In this document: positions 34,701 through 45,100 of the stretch, piece after piece | Numbering within the stretch: position 1 is the stretch's first letter | How the letters are laid out: the number at the start of each line of letters is the position of its first letter | NCBI GenBank assembly: GCA_004026145.2 | Contig: CP034990.1 | Coordinates: 6,845,812 to 6,909,811 of the forward strand | Length of the DNA: 64,000 nt | Direction: 5' to 3' | DNA from: Takifugu bimaculatus | Taxonomy: Eukaryota > Chordata > Actinopteri > Tetraodontiformes > Tetraodontidae | Made by a program: the position numbers and the translations under genes | The notes under the pieces: model-generated | What the model saw: only the letters and a program-made list of their open reading frames with translations | Told to the model about the DNA's origin: nothing | Databases searched by the model: none

Positions 34701-36928
34701 TGGTTAGGGTTGGAGTTAGGTTTAGCATTAGGGTTAGCATTAGCATCAGGGTTAGGGTTAGGGTTAGCATTAGGGTTAGGGTTAGGGTTGGATTAGAGTT
34801 AGGGTTGGATTAGGGTTAGGGTTAGGGTTAGCATTAGGGTTAGGGTTAACATTTGCATAGGGTTAGGGTTAGTTTAGGGTTAGGGTTGGAGTTAGGGTTA
34901 GAGTTATGGTTAACTTTAGGGTTAGGGTTGGATTAGGGTTAGGGTTAGAGTTAGCATTAGGGTTAGGGTTAACATTTGCATAGGGTTAGGGTTAGAGTTA
35001 GCATTAGGGTTAGCATTAGCATTAGGGTTAGCATTGGCATTAGGGTTAGGGTTAGCATTAGGGTTAGGGTCAACATTTGCATAGGGTTAGGGTTAGCATT
35101 AGGGTTAGGGTTAGGGTTGAAGTTAGAGTTAGCATTAGGGTTAGGGTTAGGGTTGGAGTAAGGGTTAACTTTAGGGTTAGGGTTGGAGTTAGGGTTAACA
35201 TTAGGGTTAGGGTTGGATTAGGGTTAGGGTTAGGGTTAGCATTAGGGTTAGGATTAACATTTGCATAGGGTTAGGGTTAGCATTAGGTTTAGGGTTAGGG
35301 TTAACACAATGGTTGGGGTTAGCATTAGGGTTAGGGTTAACATTTGCATAGGGTTAGGGTTAGCATTAGGGTTAGGGTTAGGGTTGGATTTAGGGTTAAC
35401 ATTAGGGTTAGGGTTGGATTAGGGTTAGGGTTAGCATTAGGGTTACGGTTGGATTAGGGTTAGGGTTAGCATTAGGGTTAGGGTTAACATTTGCATAGGG
35501 TTAAGGTTAGGGTTAGCATTAGGGTTAGGGTTAGGGTTGGAGTTAGGGTTAACATTAGGGTTAGGGTTGGATTAGGGTTGGATTAGGGTTATGGTTAGAG
35601 TTAGCATTAGCATTAGGGTTAACATTAGGGTTAGGGTTGGATTAGGGTTAGGGTTAACATTTGCATAGGGTTAGGGTTAGGGTTAGCATTAGGGTTAGGG
35701 TTGGAGTTAGGGTTAACATTAGGGTTAGGGTTGGATTAGGGTTAGGGTTAGGGTTAGCATTAGGGTTACGGTTGGATTAGGGTTAGGGTTAGCATTAGGG
35801 TTGGAGTGAGGGTTAGGGTTAGAGTTAGAGTTAGGGTTGGATTAGGGTTATGGTTAGAGTTAGCATTAGCATTAGGGTTAACATTTGCATAGGGTTAGGG
35901 TTAGCATTAGGGTTAGGGTTAACATTTGCATAGGGTTAGGGTTAGGGTTAGGGTTAGGGTTGGAGTTAGGGTTGGAGTTAGGGTTAACTTTAGGGTTAGG
36001 TTTGGATTAGGGTTATGGTTAGGGTTAGCATTATGGTTAGGGTTAGCATTAGGGTTAGAGTTAGCATTAGCATTAGGGTTAGCATTGGCATTAGGGTTAA
36101 CATTATGGTTAGGGTTGGAGTTAGGGTTAGCGTTAGGGTTGGATTAGGGTTATGGTTAGAGTTAGCATTAGCATTAGGGTTAGCATTAGCATTAGGGTTA
36201 ACATTATGGTTAGGGTTGGAGTTAGTGTTAACATTAGGGTTGGGGTTAGCATTAGGGTTAGGGTTAACATTTGCATAGGGTTAGGGTTAGCATTAGGGTT
36301 AGGGTTAGGGTTAACATTAGGGTTAGGGTTAGGGTTGGATTAGGGTTAGGGTTAGCATTAGGGTTAGGGTTAACATTAGGGTTAGGGTTTACATTTGCAT
36401 AGGGTGAGGGTTAGCATTAGGGTTAGGGTTAGGGTTGGATTAGAGTTAGGGTTGGATTAGGGTTAGGGTTAGGGTTAGCATTAGGGTTAGGGTTAACATT
36501 TGCATAGGGTTAGGGTTAGGGTTAGTTTAGGGTTAGGGTTGGAGTTAGGGTTAGAGTTATGGTTAACTTTAGGGTTATTGTTGGATTAAGGTTAGGGTTA
36601 GAGTTAGCATTAGGGTTAGCATTAGCATTAGGGTTAGCATTGGCATTAGGGTTAAGGTTAGGGTTGGAGTTAGGGTTAGCATTAGGGTTAGGGTTAACAT
36701 TTGCATAGGGTTAGGGTTAGGGTTGGAGTTAGGGTTAACTTTAGGGTGAGGGTTAGGGTTGGAGTTAGGGTTAGGGTTAGCATTAGGGTTAGGGTTAGGG
36801 TTGGAGTTAGGGTTAGCGTTAGGGTTGGATTAGGGTTATGGTTAGAGTTAGCATTAGGGTTAGGGTTAGCATTAGGGTTAGCATTAGCATTAGGGTTAAC
36901 ATTATGGTTAGGGTTGGAGTTAGGGTTA

Positions 36929-37000
36929 GAGGTCTAATGTGCATGTGTGTGTGTCTGTGTGTGAATGAGTGTGAGAATGAGTGAGAGAAGGTTGGAGTTA
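36929..37000. repeat. TG-rich island inside the satellite, copy 3
   Basis: Same sequence as the island at 31720, shifted by 5209 bp. Confidence 0.88.
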
Positions 37001-38840
37001 GAGTTAGCATTATGGTTAGGTTTGGATTAGGGTTATGGTTAGAGTTAGCATTAGCATTAGGGTTAGCATTAGGGTTAGCATTAGCATTAGGGTTAACATT
37101 ATGGTTAGGGTTGTATTAGGGTTAGGGTTAGCATTAGGGTTAGGGTTAGGGTTGGAGTTAGGGTTAACATCAGGGTTAGGGTTGGATTAGGGTTAGGGTT
37201 AGGGTTAACATTTGCATAGGGTTAGGGTTAGTTTAGGGTTAGGGTTGGAGTTAGGGTTAGAGTTATGGTTAACTTTAGGGTTAGGGTTGGATTAGGGTTA
37301 GAGTTAGCATTAGGGTTAGCATTAGCATTAGGGTTAGCATTGGCATTAGGGTTAAGGTTAGGGTTAGAGTTAGCATTATCATTAGGGTTAGCATTGGCAT
37401 TAGGGTTAAGGTTAGGGTTGGAGTTAGGGTTAGCATTAGGGTTAGCATTAGCATTAAGGTTAACATTATGGTTAGGGTTGGAGTTAGGGTTAACATTAGG
37501 GTTGGGGTTAGCATTAGGGTTAGGGTTAGGGTTAGGGTTGGATTAGGGTTAGGGTTAGAGTTAGCATTAGCATTAGGGTTAGCATTGGCATTAGGGTTAA
37601 GGTTAGGGTTGGAGTTAGGCTTAGCATTAGGGTTAGCATTAGCATTAGGGTTAACATTATGGTTAGGGTTGGAGTTAGGGTTAACATTAGGGTTAGGGTT
37701 GGATTAGGGTTAGGGTTAGCATTAGGGTTAGGGTTAACATTTGCATAGGGTTAGGGTTAGGGTTAGCATTAGGGTTAGGGTTGGATTAGGGTTAGGGTTA
37801 GCATTAGGGTTAGGGTTAACATTTGCATAGGGTGAGGGTTAGGGTTAGCATTAGGGTTAGGGTTGGAGTTAGGGTTAACATTAGGGTTAGGGTTGGATTA
37901 GGGTTAGGGTTAGAGTTAGCATTAGCATTAGGGTTAGCATTGGCATTAGGGTTAAGGTTAGGGTTGGAGTTAGAGTTAGCATTAGGGTTAGCATTAGCAT
38001 TAGGGTTAACATTATGGTTAGGGTTGGAGTTAGGTTTAGCATTAGGGTTAGCATTAGGGTTAGGGTTAGGGTTAACATTTGTATAGGGTTAGGGTTAGGG
38101 TTAGCATTAGGGTTAGGGTTAGGGTTAGCATTAGGGTTAGGGTTAGGGTTGGATTAGGGTTAGGGTTGGATTAGGGTTAGGGTTAGGGTTGGATTAGGGT
38201 TAGGGTTGGAGTTAGGGTTGGAGTTAGGGTTAACTTTAGGGTTAGGGTTGGAGTTAGGGTTAACATTAGGGTTAGGGTTGGATTAGGGTTAGAGTTAGCA
38301 TTAGCATTAGGGTTAGCATTAGGTTTAGCATTGGCATTAGGGTTAGGGTTAGGGTTGGAGTTAGGGTTGGAGTTAGGGTTGGAGTTAGGGTTAACTTTAG
38401 GGTTAGGGTTAGGGTTGGAGTTAGGGTTGGAGTTAGGGTTAACTTTAGGGTTAGGGTTAGGGTTGGAGTTAGGGTTGGAGTTAGGGTTAGCATTAGGGTT
38501 AGGGTTAGTTAAGGTTAGTTAGAGTTAGGGTTAGGGTTGGAGTTAGGGTTAGAGTTAGCATTAGTGTTAGGGTTAGGGTTGGAGTTAGAGTTAGCATTAG
38601 GTTTAGGGTTAGCATTAGGTTTAGCGTTAGCATTAGGGTTAGCATTAGCAATAGGGTTAGCATTAGGGTTAGGGTTAGCATTAGGGTTTGGGGTTAGGGT
38701 TAGCATTAGGTTTAGGGTTGGAGTTAGGGTTGGGGGTAGGGTTAGGGTTAGCATTAGGGTTAGCGTTAGAATTAGGGTTAGCATTAGCAATGGGGTTAGC
38801 ATTAGGGTTAGGGTTGGAGTTAGGGTTAGGGTTAGGGTTT

Positions 38841-39033
38841 CGGGTTGATTCATCCCGAAATGGATTTTTCTTCAAACTGAATTTATGAAATCTGCATCCA
38901 AGAGCAGCAATCGCTAATCCCGATTACACCGGGCTCTGACTTTCACGGGGGGGGGGACATACTTCAGCAGCAGAAGCAGCTGACGGGACGCAGTGAGCAC
39001 TCAGGATGAGTGTGGAGCGTTCTTGAGCCCATC
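38841..39033 (+). promoter_or_regulatory. trpm1: trpm1 proximal promoter/5' UTR candidate with OTX/CRX-type sites
   Basis: These 193 bp separate the satellite from the trpm1 start codon. TAATCC at 38915-38920, the consensus of K50 homeodomain factors (OTX2, CRX), is followed after one base by GATTA (38922-38926), a reversed TAATC half-site. An E-box CAGCTG lies near 38978. OTX2/CRX drive bipolar-cell and photoreceptor genes, which would fit TRPM1. The frame upstream of the ATG is closed by TGA at 39007-39009. A possible splice acceptor (CACTCAG, ending 39004) means the 5' UTR could also come from a more distant exon. Confidence 0.45.
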
Positions 39034-39117
39034 ATGGAGACCAGAGGGAGGAGAGGAACCAACGAATCTTACAAACGCTCATCCATCAAACGCAACACAT
39101 CATCGGGATCTCAGAAG
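39034..39117 (+). CDS. trpm1: trpm1 exon 1 (N-terminus)
   Basis: This exon encodes residues 1-28. The ATG is preceded by an in-frame TGA and the exon ends AAG|GTGAGA in phase 0. The peptide SYKRSSIKRNTSSGSQK matches the basic Ser-rich TRPM1 N-terminus (FKRGSIKSSTSGSQK type). It joins in phase to the WIEKTFQKREC segment of exon 2, 1.6 kb downstream. Confidence 0.9.
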
Positions 39118-42100
39118 GTGAGAGAAACCACTTTGCCCTGAGCATTGTCCTGTCTTCCTGTCAGGGTTCTTCAACAAGTGTATCTCCATGGTAACACCGG
39201 AGTGTCACATCTGTTCTGCCCCCCGTTGTTTCTGATAGGGTCACGGTGGGTCACAAACAGGTTCATATGTCTGAAAAAGAAACTACATTTCAGGCGAGGA
39301 ATCCGATATAAAATCCATTTATTTTACGGACTGAAATCTCTCAGATCTGCTCAGCTTTGTTGCTTCTATAAGTTTGGGGGGGAAAAAGTACCTAAAAAGA
39401 TAAAATGACGAAAAAAAGTCACGACGTGATTTGATACGAGTTAAAAACGATGACTCTTGCTGCGCTGAGCGAGCGGCTGATGTCTCCGAAATGTGGAGCT
39501 CATTATATTGAACATCGTTAATCTCATTTAAAAGCCCGATAATCTCTTCATCCTCAGCCTGCCGTCATTCAGAAAACGCAGGGGAAAAGTTATCAGACAT
39601 GTCAGATTTGGACGAAAACCCCATTATTTTGTTTTTAATTTGTTTCCTCTTCAAACCATCAAATCATGTGAATTTGTCTTAAAGTTTTCCTGTTGCTGAT
39701 CCACTTTTCAAACCGTCTTGTCAATCATAAAGCTGGTCTTGGTGACCTGTGAGTCAACGGGTCACCAGACCTTCTTCAGTCCGGATCTGTTGTCCAAGTT
39801 AGGGAGACAATAAAATGTAAGTTTAATCCTCACATCATCCAGTTTCCCAGAATGCTTCACTGACACAGAGGAATTATTCCCATTCAGACTGAAGCAGATT
39901 TAAATGATGTATGTGGTCAGGCTGTAAGAGGATTTGATGCTGAGAAAGACTGAAAGCTCCGCTCGTGCAGAAATTAGCTGGATTCCACATCCAGATCCAA
40001 ACACTTTGATTTTCTGCTATTTGTGGCACATTTGTGGATTAATGTCAATCAGAAACAGGACCAGAGTCACCAGCTCAGACTCTCCTGCCAATGTGGACTG
40101 ATGAAATGAAGATCAAACAGGAAGAAGAGATTAATGAGTCAGAGGAAATATAAAAGCGACAGAGAGAGAGTTTATATATTACCTCTCCTCTCCCCTCCCC
40201 TCCCCTCCTCTCCTCTCTCCTCCTCTCCTCTTCCTCTCTCCTCCTCTCCTCCTCTCCTCTCCTCTCTCACTCTCCATTCCCCTCCCTCAACTCCTCCGTT
40301 CTCCTCTCTCCTCCTCTCTCCTCCTCTCCTCTCCCCTCCTCCTCCCCTCCCCTCCCCTCCCCTTCCTCTCCTCCCTCTCTCTCTCCCTCTTCTCCGCTCC
40401 TCTCCTCTCTCTCCCCCAGGGGTCCCTCTCTCTCCCTCCCTCCCCGTCCTCTAGCTCCTCCTCTCTCTCCTCTCCTGTCCCCTCCTGCTCGTCTCTCTCT
40501 CCTCTCGGGGGCCCAAAGCCTTTTTTCTCCTCGGTCCTCTCGAAGTTCTCATCCCTCTCCAGGTCCCGTCTCTCCTCCCCTCCTCGAAAGGGATCAGTCC
40601 TGGCACGAGGCTGTAATCCGTAGTCCGATACCTGCTGCCTCTCCTCTCTCCTCCTCTCCTCTCCTCTCCTCTCTCTCTCCTCTCTCCTCTCCTCTCTATG
40701 CCTATGTTCTTTTTTGATATTCTCATCCCATTCTCCAGATTCAGAGGGTGTGGATTGAAAAAACCTTCCAGAAAAGAGAATGTGTCCAGATTGTTGTCAG
40801 TAAAGACAGCAGCCGGTAAGACACACCTGTTTGGCTTTAAGTTTCTCACACACGCAGGTACATAGCTCAGTAACCATGACGCCAGGCTTCTTCGTTTGAG
40901 ATTAAAAGAAAAGCTTCTGTTTGGCAGAGCAGAACCACGCGGTTCCCAGGTATTTGTCATGTCTAAAATTAAAATCTAAATGCTACACAGGTGCAGCTGT
41001 GGCCAGCTGATAGCACAACATCATTTCCTCCCAGTGGGGAACAAAGAGGAGGGAGCTCCCCTGGTGGACGTGGATGTCCGAACTACAGAGAAATGGAGCA
41101 TCCTCAAACACACCCAGCCCTCCCCCACTGACACCTACGGTGTTCTCGAGTTTCAGGGAGGAGGACAAGTCAACAAGGCGACGGTGAGCTCCATGCTTCC
41201 ATTTTATAATGTTGCCGGGAACAAAATGTCTGCTGGTCTGGATCAATACCACCTTTGTCATGTCCGCAGTACATCCGGGTCTCCTATGACTCTAAGCCAG
41301 ACAATCTGCTGCATCTGATGGTAAAGGAATGGCAGTTGGAGCTTCCCACGTTGCTTATATCGGTGCACGGGGGTCTGCAGAACTTTGACCTGCCTCCTAA
41401 ATTAAAGCAGGTGTTTGGAAAAGGGTTGATCAAAGCGGCCGTGACCACCGGAGCCTGGATCTTCACCGGGGGGGTCAACACAGGTGCGACTCTGAGACCA
41501 CGCAGTGAGAATGATGGAAATCTTCCTCTGGGATTGATAAACCTGTTGTTTTCAGGAGTGATCAGCCACGTTGGAGATGCTCTCAAAGACCATTCGTCCA
41601 AGTCCAGAGGGAAAGTTTGTGCAATTGGCATCGCTCCCTGGGGCATTATCGAGAACAAAGAGGACCTTATTGGGAGAGATGTAAGACAGACTGGGTGAAA
41701 ACAGATTAAAAAGTTATGTCAGAATGGCTCAAGCCAAAAAAGGGAGAACCAAGAGCTTATCTGACTGATCTTTGGAAGAATATTTAGGATTACACCAAAT
41801 AAAACCGTGGTACTGATGGTCGTCTGATTGGGCTGTGAGTGAGTTGTGACTCCACTGTGACCAGTTTTTCATCCCTTCTCAGGTGACTCGACCCTACCAG
41901 ATGATGTCCAACCCATTTAGCAAGTTGTCGGCCCTGAACAGCAGCCACTCGCACTTCATCCTGTCCGATAACGGGACCACCGGGAAGTACGGAGCCGAGG
42001 TCCGTCTCCGTCGGCAGCTGGAAAAACACATCGCCCTGCAGAAGATTAACACACGTCAGTCATGGGAAACCACTCAGAGATAGCAGACCATTGATTGCTC

Positions 42101-45100
42101 CCACCTTTAAGGGGACATTTAATCTAAAATAACAGGGAAAACTCTTTGTGTGTGACAGGTCTGGGCCAGGGTGTTCCTGTGGTGTGTCTGATCCTGGAAG
42201 GCGGTCCCAATGTCATTTCCATAATGTTAGAGAGTCTAAGGGAGGAGCCCCCCGTGCCTGTTGTCATCTGTGACGGCAGCGGCCGAGCCTCTGACATCAT
42301 CTCCTTTGCACACAGATACTGCGAAGAAGACGGGTGAGTTGCACAGCGTCCTGAATCGATTGAAAGTTTGGCGCGATGAAAAAGGATCACATGGTTTCAT
42401 CTGTCCGGGATGGTGTCAAGCGATTGACTTGTGTTTGTGGCCCCAGGATGCTGAGTGACAACATCAAAGACCAGTTGCTGGTCACCATCCAGAAAACGTT
42501 TAACTACAGTCGCCTCCAGGCGCAACAAATCGTTCTCATGGTGATGGAGTGCATGAAGAAGAAATCTTTGGTAGGTCCTGAAGGACAAACAAAAGGCATG
42601 CTGGGCGAACACTGATGATAAAAGCAACGGAAAACTGCTCCACTTAATGGAGATTGTCCTGTGACCTCCCCTTATTTAATCCCACAGTCATCTGCTTCTT
42701 CCTACGGCCAGCTGCAGCAGAATATACATTTAAACTAAATCACATCACTTAAGATGATTGTATTCAGATTAAAACACTGCAACAGTTCACACGAATTGTT
42801 CTCAGTAAAAGCTGCAGATAAAAACTGAAGCGGCAGGATGGGATTCTACATCTGCTTGTGTGTGTGAGTGTTTTGTGTTACAACTGAGAATCACATTGTT
42901 TTCTCTGTAAAGATGTACCTTCTGTTGCATAGATCTGACTTTGCAAAAATAAATGGATACAATTTTAAACAGAAAGACATTATAAGAGTGATTTAGAGTT
43001 CCTTCTGGACATAACATTCACAAGGTACACAGGCACACCCCCGCATGTGTGTGTGTGTGTGTGTGTGTGTTGAGCCTTCTTAACCATCACATCTGACTCT
43101 TGCTTGTGCCTCAGTTGTACCACTGACTGTGTTGCCTCTGTTGTTTGTAGCTAAAAGTTGTTTGCACAGCCGACTACTAATGTTGCTTCTGACTGTTGTA
43201 CCATCGACTGTTGTTGTTGTTGTCTCTGAATGTTGTCCTACTGACTGTTGCTTCCCCTCTGACTATTGTACCGCTGACTGCTGTTTGTGCCTCCAGTTTT
43301 TCACGTCTGACTGTTTGTATTAATGGTTGTTGTTTGTAGATCACGGTGTTCAGGATGGGTTTAGAAGGGCAGCAGGATATCGAGATGTCTATCCTGACGG
43401 CTCTTCTTAAAGGTATTTCACCTTTCTTATGTGAAGTTTTCAACATTTACTCAGATAGAAAGGTAGAAATATGTTTTCCATTTGACTGCCAAACCTGAAA
43501 TGGGCCTGACTTACACCTAAATGTGGCAATGCACCATGCTGAACATTGTGTCTGACCTGGTGCAGGCACCAACGCGTCAGCAGCAGATCAGCTCAGTTTA
43601 GCTCTGGCCTGGAACAGAGTGGACATTGCTCGCAGTCAAATCTTCGTGTTTGGCCTCCATGCACCTGTAAGTCCTCATCTGCTGGAATTGAACCATGTTA
43701 AATTTAAATGAATCGGTTTTACTCTTCCGGCCTTTGTTTTCCGCAGCCTGTGTGCAGTTTACCCACTGAGCGCCCGAAAAGTCCGAAGGTCCAGCAAGCT
43801 GCAGCAGGAGGAGGTAAAGGCAAAGCCAGGGGGAAAAAGTGTAAAGGAGGCAAAAGCAAACCTGAAGTACCTGAAGAGACTGACCCCCGGAAACTGGAGC
43901 TACTCAACTGGGTAAAAGAGCCATAAAATCGTTTGATCTTCAGTAACGCATCATTTTAACCATTGAAACCATCTCAAAGCTCAATAAACATCAGCTACCA
44001 AACCCAAATCTCATAGTTTATTACATTTATTACATTAAATTTCTTTATTAGTCCTTATAGTCTTTATTATTCTTCAGTGCTTGGTTTTTGTTTTGTTTTC
44101 GGACCACTTGCATTTCAGTCATGAACATTAGTAGAAATATGTTTGCTCAGTTTATTGCTAACTAATCTCATTGCTCCGTCTGCTAATGCAAGTGACCTGC
44201 AACGCATAAAAGAGTTGTGCTGATTTCAACCGCACCTACGTTGTAACAAGTCACACTTCCATCACACCGTCAATGTGAAATCCTGAAAAATAATTTTTAG
44301 ACATGTGAAGAGTGTCCTGTTCCAAAAACATCTGCTGTAAACTATAACAGGAGCACGCCGGCCAGAATCGGATCGGTCTGGGGGGGGTTCTTTCAGTATT
44401 TGTGGTCATTGAGGATATTGTGATGTGACCACGGTGATGTCATCACAGGTGAACTCCCTGGAACAGGCCATGATGGATGCTCTGGTGTTGGACAGGGTGG
44501 ACTTTGTCAAGCTGCTGATCGAGAACGGCGTGAATATGAATCACTTCCTGACGATTCCTCGCCTGGAGGAACTTTACAACACGGTGAGGCTGCGTGTTGC
44601 TGACCCACTGCTGGTTTTCCTTTTTCGCGCTCCAGACTTCCTCTACCTGCTGATCTGTAACTGGAAGTGTGTGAATCATTCGGTTTAAGGTTGAATAAAA
44701 CGACTTGCTCTGAAATTTCTCTGAAAATGAAACATCTGCATGATGAAACTGACCAGATGTGTTCAGACCGTCTTCAACTGCTCATCGACTCACACTCAGT
44801 TACTGATTATGTCACAAACTTCCTTACACATTCTAGCACCCAGTAACAACCCAGTTTATTGTGTTGCAGAAGCTGGGACCAGTAAACACGCTTCACATTG
44901 TGGTGCGAGATGTGAAAAAGGTGAGTTTTGTCTTTGATGAATCGCACCGCTTGTTAGTGAAGGACGATGCTTTTGTCTGGAAGGACGCGACAGTGAGGAG
45001 GAGATACTGTATGTGTTTTAGGGGAATCTTCCTCCAGATTACCAGATCACACTGATCGACATTGGACTGGTGCTGGAGGTCCTGATGGGAGGAGCCTACC

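Larger units (their letters stand above)
24613..38840. repeat. Giant GGGTTA-based satellite, about 14.2 kb
   Basis: GGGTTA hexamers are interspersed with a limited set of variants: AGCATTA, GGTTGGAGTTA, GGTTGGATTA, GGTTAACATTA and GTTAACATTTGCATAGGG. The variants recur in a fixed order over hundreds of bases, so this is a higher-order satellite and not a plain telomere tract. A TG-rich block that is not hexameric (TAATGTGCATGTG onward) occurs at 27711, 31726 and 36935. Large blocks recur with shifts of 4015 and 5209 bp. Valine-arginine and glycine-leucine frames (plus) and asparagine-proline or leucine-threonine frames (minus) arise from the repeat; most lack ATG. Confidence 0.95.

Noticed and set aside
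25673..38848. Dozens of Val-Arg/Gly-Leu frames as genes
   Set aside because: They repeat the satellite unit, mostly begin at TTG (TTGCATAGGG) and not ATG, and lack exon signals; kept only as a speculative RNA/dipeptide finding.
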